Shown: piece by piece, positions 1 through 10,114 of the stretch
Layout of the letters: every line of letters begins with the position of its first letter
Position numbering within the stretch: the first letter of the stretch is position 1
Assembly: GCA_046343415.1 (NCBI GenBank)
Contig: JBKDNL010000112.1
Location: 1 to 10,500 of the forward strand
Length of the DNA stretch: 10,500 nucleotides
Direction: 5' to 3'
DNA from: JALHMQ01 sp020248785
Lineage (GTDB): Bacteria; Pseudomonadota; Gammaproteobacteria; Burkholderiales; Burkholderiaceae_F
Translations under genes and position numbers: made by a program
Notes under the pieces: model-generated
Database searches by the model: none
What the model was told of the DNA's origin: nothing
Seen by the model: the letters and a program-made list of their open reading frames with translations, nothing else

Positions 1-1
1 G

Positions 2-565
2 CAGGCGCACGCGGCGCTCGAGGCGCTGCTGGCCGACGAAGCAATGTTGGCCAATATCGAGCGCGCGGGTGCGCTGCTGGCCGCGACCTTTGTCGCCGGC
101 GGCAAGGTGTATTCGTGCGGCAATGGCGGCTCGATGTGCGATGCCATGCACTTCGCCGAGGAGCTCACCGGCCGCTATCGCGATGACCGGCCGGGCTACG
201 CCGCCACCGCGATTGCGGACGCCAGCCACCTGTCGTGTGTCGGCAATGATTACGGCTACGAACAGGTGTTCGCGCGCTATGTGCAGGCGCACGGGCGCTC
301 CGGTGATGTGCTGCTGGCGATCACCACGAGCGGCACCAGCAAGAACGTGGTGGCCGCTGCCAAGAAAGCCCGCGAGCTTGGCGTCAACGTGATCGCGCTC
401 ACTGGCAAGCCAGACACGCCGATCACCGAGCTGGCCGACATCGCCATCGTCACCCCCGGCGGCAAGTACGCGGATCGTGTGCAGGAACTGCACATCAAGG
501 TGATCCACATCCTGATCGAACTGGTCGAGCGCAAGCTCGCGCCGGGGAACTACGAAGAAGCCTAG
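2..565 (+). CDS. gmhA: Phosphoheptose isomerase GmhA, 5' end cut off by the window
   Basis: GmhA converts D-sedoheptulose 7-phosphate to D-glycero-D-manno-heptose 7-phosphate, the first step of the ADP-heptose route to the LPS inner core, in the cytoplasm. The reading frame is open from base 2 and continues the family similarity upstream of the first in-frame ATG (44), so that ATG is internal and the true start lies before the window. About 187 codons are visible; E. coli GmhA has 192. The SIS-domain motifs SCGNGGS and HFAEELTGRYR, then SCVGND, ITTSGTS and YADRVQELHIKVIHIL, match E. coli GmhA closely. The two catalytic residues of the family (E. coli Glu65 and His180) are present, at codons 161-163 and 506-508. 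The paralogue DiaA shares the fold, but the CDAMHFAEELTGRYR stretch favours GmhA. The stop is TAG at 563-565, and the next gene starts six bases later, which suggests co-transcription. Confidence 0.93.
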   Translation, partial: QAHAALEALLADEAMLANIERAGALLAATFVAGGKVYSCGNGGSMCDAMHFAEELTGRYRDDRPGYAATAIADASHLSCVGNDYGYEQVFARYVQAHGRSGDVLLAITTSGTSKNVVAAAKKARELGVNVIALTGKPDTPITELADIAIVTPGGKYADRVQELHIKVIHILIELVERKLAPGNYEEA

Positions 566-571
566 ATCGCG

Positions 572-1669
572 ATGAAAGTCGACCTTCTTGCCGAATGTGC
601 GCGGCTCGCCGGCCAACTCGAGGCGCTTAGCGGATCGCAGACGCAGCTCGGCCAGAAGGCGCAGGCGTCGTTGAAGCAACTGACGACCGCATCGCGGGCA
701 ATGCTTCACTTGATGCGCCAGGTCAGCGAGAACTACATCGATCTGACCGCCTATGACGTCGGCGACAACCGCTGGAGCGAGGCGCGCGCATGGTGGGACT
801 CTCTGCCGCCAGGGCGCCTTGAGCGGTCGCGGATCGATGAACTCGTGAAGGAGCACAGCGCGACGCTCGCGCGGTTGTACCGTGCTTCGCTCGACTTCAC
901 GTCGATCACGAAGTTCGGGGAGGCGGAGCTGGCGTTTGCCCGGGAGATCGGTGATGAGTTCCGCATCTACAAGAAAATCTGGAGGCGGCTGAAGCAACTG
1001 TTGGTCGACGGGCGCTCGTATCGGCTATTCAACGAGGGACAGGCACGTGCGGTCATTGGCTTGTTCAACCTGTTACTGCGCCATGGTCTTGTGACGAAGT
1101 GCGACGCCCAGATCAAGAGGGGGGCGGACAGCCGAGTAGTTGATCTGGCGGGAGTCATCGCGGAACTGCGAAAGGCACCTCTCGCAGACGACGACAAACT
1201 ATTCGTCCGCTATGAACTGGATCGCCGCCGCCAGGGTTTGCTCACCGGAGGTTGGTTCGAGGCGTATTCGTACCATGTCTTTAACAACATGCTCAGCAGG
1301 TTCTCGGTCGACTTCGAGCTGTACAGCCGGGTGCAGTATGAAGCCAGCCTCGCGGCCAAGGCAGTGTCGCGCGGTGACATCGATTTGCTGGTCAGCCTGC
1401 GAGACCAGATCATCATTGTCGAGTGCAAGTCGGCTGAGCTTTCGGCCGACGAGGCGAACCGCGTTATCCAGAAGACACGCTTCTTAAGGGACGTCTTCTC
1501 CAGCACAGGCATCAAGGAAACCTTGTTCATGCTGGTCTGCGTGCCGGCCGAGACCGATGAGGCGCAGGCTGTGCTCGATCGTATCGAGGCCGAAGGCATT
1601 GAGGTCGTAGAGCCGCAGGACATTCGGACCTTCCTAAGTGGGAAGTTGGCGTCAGACCATGAAGCTTGA
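572..1669 (+). CDS. Unrecognised protein with C-terminal PD-(D/E)XK nuclease-like domain
   Basis: I do not recognise a named family for this 365-residue protein. Its C-terminal third has a PD-(D/E)XK nuclease pattern: Glu230 in GGWFEAYSYHVF, Asp271 in GDIDLLV, and Glu284-Cys-Lys286 in IIIVECKS, with hydrophobic strands in between. This layout (GGW-E, then (E/D)xDLL, then ECK) resembles the nuclease domain of DUF1887/Card1/Can2 proteins, which cut nucleic acid when their CARF domain binds cyclic oligoadenylate. Residues 1-225 look mainly helical and show no obvious Rossmann-like CARF fold; 150-180 could be a winged helix. No signal peptide or membrane segment is seen. The ATG lies six bases after the gmhA stop, with only a weak purine-rich stretch (GAAGAAG, 554-560) before it. 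Hand counts over five 60-base lines (from 1021, 1141, 1261, 1381 and 1441) give about 55% GC, against about 68% over four lines of carB, hinting at foreign origin. The nuclease fold is fairly likely; target and role are unknown. Confidence 0.8.
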   Translation: MKVDLLAECARLAGQLEALSGSQTQLGQKAQASLKQLTTASRAMLHLMRQVSENYIDLTAYDVGDNRWSEARAWWDSLPPGRLERSRIDELVKEHSATLARLYRASLDFTSITKFGEAELAFAREIGDEFRIYKKIWRRLKQLLVDGRSYRLFNEGQARAVIGLFNLLLRHGLVTKCDAQIKRGADSRVVDLAGVIAELRKAPLADDDKLFVRYELDRRRQGLLTGGWFEAYSYHVFNNMLSRFSVDFELYSRVQYEASLAAKAVSRGDIDLLVSLRDQIIIVECKSAELSADEANRVIQKTRFLRDVFSSTGIKETLFMLVCVPAETDEAQAVLDRIEAEGIEVVEPQDIRTFLSGKLASDHEA

Positions 1670-1736
1670 CCGGCCGGCGAAGGGGTGCGCTGCAGTTGCT
1701 ACCGACCCCAATGAAAAGTAAGGCAGCACAACAAAA
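1670..1736. other. Short gap before carB
   Basis: These 67 bases separate the nuclease-like gene from carB. They contain a CCGGCCGG palindrome just after the stop codon and a weak ribosome-binding candidate TAAGG (1719-1723) 13 bases before the carB ATG. I see no convincing promoter or terminator, so carB may be read through from the genes upstream, but this is not shown. Confidence 0.4.
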
Positions 1737-4976
<3,240 letters not shown>

Positions 4977-5008
4977 CGTTGGGCGTGCCTGGTTGCTGAA
5001 TACGTTGC

Positions 5009-5038
5009 CGGGTGCTCGTCCGACGGGTGCTCGTCCGA
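5009..5038. repeat. 15-bp perfect tandem duplication
   Basis: The 15-base unit CGGGTGCTCGTCCGA occurs twice back to back (5009-5023 and 5024-5038) in the gap between carB and greA. It is a simple two-copy duplication just upstream of a candidate -35 element. I infer replication slippage; a role as a regulator-binding site cannot be excluded. Confidence 0.85.
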
Positions 5039-5039
5039 C

Positions 5040-5068
5040 TTGTGTGCGTGGCCTGCCGCAGCTAAAGT
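5040..5068 (+). promoter_or_regulatory. Candidate promoter for greA
   Basis: TTGTGT (5040-5045) and TAAAGT (5063-5068) are separated by 17 bases, which fits a sigma-70 type promoter with partial matches to both hexamers. A transcript would start near 5075, just before the hairpin at 5079-5100, giving greA a leader of about 98 bases. This was called by eye from a short degenerate motif, so it is only a candidate. Confidence 0.35.
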
Positions 5069-5078
5069 GACGACATCG

Positions 5079-5110
5079 CGCCCCGGCCTTGGTCGGGGCG
5101 TTCGTTTTCT
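5079..5110 (+). terminator. Intrinsic terminator or leader hairpin between carB and greA
   Basis: CGCCCCG (5079-5085) pairs with CGGGGCG (5094-5100), extended by a G-T and a C-G pair to nine base pairs around the loop CTTG (5088-5091). The run TTCGTTTTCT follows directly. This is the shape of a Rho-independent terminator with an imperfect T-tract. It lies 102 bases after the carB stop and about 64 bases before the greA start. It may end carB transcription or, if the candidate promoter just upstream is real, act as an attenuator in the greA leader. Confidence 0.7.
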
Positions 5111-5173
5111 ATCCCTCGCTGCGCGCCGTCTCTTTTGGCCCTGACGCTAGACCCCTGACGCTCGACGACTTCT

Positions 5174-5647
5174 ATGCCCATTCCCATCACCGCGCGCGGC
5201 GCGGAAAAGCTCAAGGAAGAGCTGCAGCGCCTGAAGAGCGTGGACCGCCCGGCGGTGATTCAAGCCATCAAAGAGGCGCGCGAAAAAGGCGACCTGTCGG
5301 AAAACGCTGAGTACGACGCGGCGCGCGAGCGCCAAGGCTTCATCGAGGGCCGCATCCAGGAGCTCGAGGGCAAGCTCGGCGCGCTGCAGATCATCAATCC
5401 CGCCGAGGTTGACGCCGGCGGCCGCATCGTTTTCGGTGCCACAGTGTCGCTGGAGGACCTGAAAGCCGGCGAGCAGGTGAAGTACCAAATCGTGGGCGAC
5501 GACGAGGCCGACATCAAGGCCGGCATGATCTCGATCTCAAGCCCGATCGCCCGTGCGCTGATCGGCAAGAGCGAAGGCGATCTGATCGAGGTGGCGGCAC
5601 CCGGCGGCATCCGCGAGTACGAAGTGCTCGAGGTCAGCTACGTCTGA
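5174..5647 (+). CDS. greA: Transcription elongation factor GreA
   Basis: GreA enters the secondary channel of RNA polymerase and stimulates cleavage of backtracked RNA, rescuing stalled complexes. The 157-residue product matches the usual length (E. coli 158). The N-terminal antiparallel coiled coil (about 1-75) carries the tip motif GDLSENAEY, with the acidic residues Asp40 and Glu43 that E. coli GreA uses at the polymerase active site. The C-terminal FKBP-like domain (about 80-157) includes FGATVSLEDL, IVGDDEAD and SPIARALIGK. The ATG gives the family N-terminus MPIPITARGAEKLKEEL. No clear Shine-Dalgarno sequence precedes it. The gene is preceded by a hairpin with a T-rich stretch and ends 24 bases before the end of the convergent gene yhbY. 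Confidence 0.97.
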   Translation: MPIPITARGAEKLKEELQRLKSVDRPAVIQAIKEAREKGDLSENAEYDAARERQGFIEGRIQELEGKLGALQIINPAEVDAGGRIVFGATVSLEDLKAGEQVKYQIVGDDEADIKAGMISISSPIARALIGKSEGDLIEVAAPGGIREYEVLEVSYV

Positions 5648-5671
5648 CGCACCGCCCCCTGTGCAGCCGCG

Positions 5672-6148
5672 CTATCGCGCCCGCCCGCCCGTGCGCCGCG
5701 GCGCCGTGGTGCGGCTGGTACTGCGGATGTCGCTGCGCCCGGGCTTGCCACGCTGGGGGGCGCCCGCTGCCGCTGTCTTCTTCGGCACCTGTGCGGGGGC
5801 CTTGGGCGAGCGTGCCGGTGCAGTGGTGGACTTGGCCGTGGCCTTGCCTGCCGCCTTATCCGCCGCGTCCTCGGGCAGCGGCCTGAACAGCACCAGGATC
5901 TTGCCGATCGCCTGCACGCGGGCGGCAGACAACCGCTCGGCAAGATCGGCAAAGATCTGCTCGCGCTGGGCGCGGTCATCGCCCGGTGCGCGGACCTTGA
6001 TGAGCCCGTGGGCCGCGAGCGCGCGGTCCACTTCCTGGACGACGGCATCGGTCAGTCCTTCGGCGCCCATCAGCACCACCGGGTTCAGCTTGTGGGCTTC
6101 TCCCTTGAGCTGCTGGCGCTCCTTTGCGCTCATGATCAATTCGGCCAC
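5672..6148 (-). CDS. yhbY: YhbY-type CRM-domain RNA-binding protein with long basic tail
   Basis: YhbY is a small CRM-domain protein associated with pre-50S ribosomal particles and thought to help large-subunit assembly. I choose the GTG start at 6148 because GGGAGG (complement of 6155-6160) sits six bases upstream; this gives 158 residues. An ATG five codons further in (6133) lies too far from that site, and a TTG further out (6175) has no such site. The CRM domain covers about residues 6-92, with LKGEAHKLNPVVLMG (14-28), the GAEGLT turn (28-33), LIKVR, and GKILVLFRP (82-90). Residues 92-158 form a Lys/Arg/Ala/Pro-rich, apparently disordered tail ending in RTGGRAR. E. coli YhbY has no such tail (97 residues). 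The gene diverges from rlmE, another 50S maturation gene, so the two may share control. Confidence 0.92.
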   Translation of the reverse strand: MAELIMSAKERQQLKGEAHKLNPVVLMGAEGLTDAVVQEVDRALAAHGLIKVRAPGDDRAQREQIFADLAERLSAARVQAIGKILVLFRPLPEDAADKAAGKATAKSTTAPARSPKAPAQVPKKTAAAGAPQRGKPGRSDIRSTSRTTAPRRTGGRAR

Positions 6149-6174
6149 GGCCTGCCTCCCTGCAACTTTTCGCA
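6149..6174. promoter_or_regulatory. 26-base divergent gap between yhbY and rlmE starts
   Basis: Only 26 bases separate the GTG start of yhbY and the ATG start of rlmE. The yhbY ribosome-binding site (CCTCCC on the plus strand, 6155-6160) fills part of it, and no strong Shine-Dalgarno sequence precedes rlmE. Promoters for the two genes must therefore lie inside each other's coding sequence or be shared. I could not place convincing -35/-10 pairs. Confidence 0.5.
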
Positions 6175-6837
6175 ATGCCCAAGGTTAAATCCACCAGCGT
6201 CAAGAAGCACCGTTCGAATCCTGAATGGTTGCGTCGACACATCACCGACCCCTATGTGCGGCAGGCAGTGGCCAAGGGGTATCGTTCGCGCGCGGCCTTC
6301 AAGCTGTCCGAGATCGACGACAAGCTGCGCCTGTTGCGGCCGGGGGCCGTGGTGGTCGACCTGGGCAGTGCGCCAGGCAGCTGGACGCAGGTGGTGCGCG
6401 AGCGCCTCATGGACAAGGAGCGCAACCTGCGGGGTCGGATCATCGCGCTGGACATTCTGCCGATGGACCCGCTGCCGGACGTGACGTTCATCGAGGGGGA
6501 CATCCGCGAAGAGGCCGTCGGGGCCCAGTTGGCGCAGGCCCTGGAGGGCGAAAAGGTCGATCTGGTGCTGTCGGACATGGCGCCCAACTTGTCCGGCATT
6601 CCGGCGGCAGACGCGGCGCGCAGCAGCCATCTTGCTGAAATCGCGATCGATTTTGCGCTCGAGCACCTTGATCCAAAGGGCGCGGTGTTACTCAAGGCCT
6701 TTCAGGGCAGTGGATTCAGTCAACTGGTCGAGCAGTTGAAGCGTGCGTTCGTCACGGTGTCGGTTCGCAAGCCTGCGGCGTCCAGGGCCGAATCGGCGGA
6801 AACCTACCTGCTTGGCCAGGGTCTCAAACGCCAGTGA
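6175..6837 (+). CDS. rlmE: 23S rRNA (uridine-2'-O)-methyltransferase RlmE (FtsJ/RrmJ)
   Basis: RlmE methylates the 2'-O of U2552 in the 23S A-loop, using S-adenosylmethionine, late in 50S assembly. The 220-residue product is slightly longer than E. coli RlmE (209). The start gives MPKVKSTSVKKHRSNPEWL, followed by the family stretch DPYVRQAVAKGYRSRAAFKL. The SAM-binding motif VDLGSAPGSW is at 61-70. The catalytic tetrad known from E. coli (Lys38, Asp124, Lys164, Glu199) is present as Lys43 (AAFKLSEID), Asp134 (LSDMAPN), Lys174 (LLKAFQGSG) and Glu209 (SAETYLL). No strong ribosome-binding site is visible. The gene precedes ftsH on the same strand, as in many proteobacteria, but with a 191-base gap that may hold a separate ftsH promoter. 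Confidence 0.97.
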   Translation: MPKVKSTSVKKHRSNPEWLRRHITDPYVRQAVAKGYRSRAAFKLSEIDDKLRLLRPGAVVVDLGSAPGSWTQVVRERLMDKERNLRGRIIALDILPMDPLPDVTFIEGDIREEAVGAQLAQALEGEKVDLVLSDMAPNLSGIPAADAARSSHLAEIAIDFALEHLDPKGAVLLKAFQGSGFSQLVEQLKRAFVTVSVRKPAASRAESAETYLLGQGLKRQ

Positions 6838-7028
6838 CATTCGCCCCGGCGCGCCGGCGCCGCCGGCAGTCGTGAAGCGTCGCGTTGAAATCGACGCGCG
6901 AGCCCCCAATTAGATCGGGTTTTGGCTGTGCTCTTGCCGCTTGGGCTGGGGATTCGGCCTAGAATGGTCCGCAGTTCCAGCTTGACCCGGCCTTGCCCCT
7001 GTGGCGCGGCCTCCTTCAGGAGCTTCTT
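6838..7028. other. Intergenic region between rlmE and ftsH
   Basis: These 191 bases start with a very GC-rich stretch containing nested palindromes (GGCGCGCC, GCCGGC, GGCGCC). A six-base-pair hairpin follows: GCGTCG at 6877-6882 with CGACGC at 6892-6897. Neither is followed by a T-tract, so I do not call a terminator. The second half holds a candidate promoter and the ftsH ribosome-binding site. No small ORF here looks real. Confidence 0.5.
6934..6965 (+). promoter_or_regulatory. Weak candidate promoter for ftsH
   Basis: TAGAAT (6960-6965) is a good -10-like hexamer about 60 bases before the ftsH start. The best -35-like element is TTGCCG (6934-6939), but the 20-base spacer is longer than usual. 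In E. coli ftsH is heat-shock induced by sigma-32; I do not see a clear sigma-32 CCCCAT-type -10 here. Confidence 0.3.
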
Positions 7029-8936
<1,908 letters not shown>

Positions 8937-8954
8937 TCGCTCGACACGCGCGCC

Positions 8955-8985
8955 GCAAAGCCGCCCGCGGGCGGCTTTGCTTTTT
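8955..8985 (+). terminator. Strong intrinsic terminator after ftsH
   Basis: GCAAAGCCGCC (8955-8965) pairs perfectly with GGCGGCTTTGC (8970-8980) around the loop CGCG, giving eleven base pairs. Five T's follow (8981-8985). It lies 18 bases after the ftsH stop, so ftsH is the last gene of its transcript and is not co-transcribed with folP/glmM, as it often is elsewhere. Confidence 0.92.
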
Positions 8986-9092
8986 CGGCCTGCTGGCCGC
9001 TGCCGCTGCGGCCGTCTGGGCTTGGGTGCTGGAGTCGCGACACGCAATGGGCGCGAGTGCCTGCGTGAGCCCGGTTGCGCGAGTGGGGCACA

Positions 9093-9114
9093 GCCGATGC
9101 CCGCCGGCATCGGC
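9093..9114. repeat. Perfect 9-bp inverted repeat (hairpin)
   Basis: GCCGATGCC (9093-9101) and GGCATCGGC (9106-9114) are exact reverse complements around a CGCC loop. There is no T-tract on either side on either strand, so it is not a standard intrinsic terminator. It lies about 160 bases beyond the acyltransferase stop on the minus strand and could be a 3'-end stabilising structure or a protein-binding palindrome. Confidence 0.6.
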
Positions 9115-9271
9115 GAACGCATGAGCAAAATTGCCGCCGTCCGCACCGCGCAAGCCCGCGCAACCCCGGCCGATCACGATGGCTTGGGGCGATGGCAGGC
9201 TATCCCTGAGGCGTACTGCGGCAGATCGCGGCGGCAAGCGGCGACCTGGTGAGACATCCTGGCTGACCGCG

Positions 9272-10081
9272 TCAGACGGCGACTTCCGCCACAAACCCTT
9301 CCTCGTGGGCCAGCAGCTCGAAGTGACGCGCATACCGTGGGTTGAGATTGTCCAGCGACAGCCAGATCAGGAAGTCGGCGGTGTTGAAGTCCGGATCCCA
9401 GGCTGGCTCACCGCACACCTGCGCGCCGATGCGCAGGTAACCCTTGATCAGGGGCGGCATCTCGCAGCGGGCGGCGCGCGCCAGCTTCTCGTGCGGGAAG
9501 GGAACGCGCGGGAACACGCGGTACTCGGCGTCGCACAGATGCTTTTGCAACTCGTCGCGCAGGCGCGCCGCCTGCATGCCGCCGTCGGCCAGTGATGCGC
9601 TGGCGCAACCCACCATGTGGCGATAGCCGAAGGCGCGCATGTACCGGGCGAGCCCGGCCCACAGCAGCAGGATCGTGCTGCCGTCGCGGTAGTCGCGATG
9701 CACGCAGGAGCGACCGACCTCGATCATGCCCGCCCGCAGGTGCAGCAGCCGCGCCAGGTCGAACTCGCTGTCCGAGTACAGCCGGCCGATACGTTGCGCC
9801 GCATGCGGCGGGAGCACCCGGTAGGTTCCCACCACGCGCAGCGTGTCTTCGTCGCGCACCACGATGTGGTCGCAGTGCGCATCGAACCCGTCGATGTCCA
9901 GCCCGAGCGCTGCGCCGGAGCCGTCCAAACGCGCGTGCATTTCCTCGGCAAAGACCTTGTAACGCAGTCGCTGGGCGTCCTCGACCTCGGCCGCGCCGCG
10001 TGCCAGGCCCACGCTCAGGCGCGGACGGATCGCCGCTTCATTCTGGGTGGGCGACAGCCGCCCTACGTCACTCAGATCCAT
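9272..10081 (-). CDS. olsB: OlsB-like GNAT-fold N-acyltransferase (putative ornithine lipid synthesis)
   Basis: OlsB-type enzymes move a 3-hydroxyacyl chain from acyl-ACP to the alpha-amino group of ornithine, making lyso-ornithine lipid, which OlsA then acylates. I choose the ATG at 10081 because GAGG (complement of 10088-10091) lies just upstream; a TTG six codons further out is less likely. The 269-residue product shows the family pattern: LRYKVFAEEM (39-48), DIDGFDAHCDHIVV (62-75), VGTYRVLP, MIEVGRSCVHRDYRDG (119-134), HMVGCASASL, PPLIKGYLRIGAQV (209-222) and EPAWDPDFNTADF (225-237). These match the COG3176 group once called putative hemolysins. No membrane segment is evident. The gene begins 33 bases after the stop of a glycosyltransferase gene on the same strand, probably in one operon. 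Ornithine is the assumed acceptor; another amine is possible, since olsA is not in view. Confidence 0.82.
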   Translation of the reverse strand: MDLSDVGRLSPTQNEAAIRPRLSVGLARGAAEVEDAQRLRYKVFAEEMHARLDGSGAALGLDIDGFDAHCDHIVVRDEDTLRVVGTYRVLPPHAAQRIGRLYSDSEFDLARLLHLRAGMIEVGRSCVHRDYRDGSTILLLWAGLARYMRAFGYRHMVGCASASLADGGMQAARLRDELQKHLCDAEYRVFPRVPFPHEKLARAARCEMPPLIKGYLRIGAQVCGEPAWDPDFNTADFLIWLSLDNLNPRYARHFELLAHEEGFVAEVAV

Positions 10082-10114
10082 CGCGTTCCTCGATCGCAAT
10101 TGAACGGCGACACG
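10082..10114 (-). promoter_or_regulatory. Spacer and ribosome-binding site before olsB
   Basis: Thirty-three bases separate the glycosyltransferase stop (TAG, 10115-10117) from the acyltransferase ATG. On the minus strand they end in GAGGAACGCG directly before the ATG, so a GAGG Shine-Dalgarno sequence is well placed. No terminator or promoter is seen between the two genes, supporting an operon. Confidence 0.6.

Larger units (their letters stand above)
8937..9271. other. 335-base stretch without a credible gene
   Basis: This region between ftsH and the convergent acyltransferase gene holds the ftsH terminator (8955-8985) and a second perfect hairpin (9093-9114). The open frames crossing it are either extensions of frames inside ftsH or shadows of the acyltransferase gene. 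They lack ribosome-binding sites and recognisable protein features. I see no tRNA, repeat array or mobile-element remnant. Confidence 0.6.

Noticed and set aside
572..1669. Type III CRISPR effector with its array
   Set aside because: The nuclease domain resembles Card1/Can2, but no CARF domain is visible and the window contains no direct-repeat/spacer array or cas gene. I therefore do not assign it to CRISPR immunity.
1696..1724. Possible carB promoter (TTGCTA, 17 bases, TAAGGC)
   Set aside because: The -10 hexamer matches the consensus at only two positions, so it is not supportable.
5141..5162. Repeated CTGACGCT before greA
   Set aside because: Two 8-base copies in GC-rich DNA are expected by chance, and no symmetry or known site is evident.
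5661..6188. 175-codon plus-strand frame opposite yhbY
   Set aside because: The minus strand has a clear CRM domain and a good ribosome-binding site; the plus-strand translation is low-complexity Ala/Ser/Arg without features.
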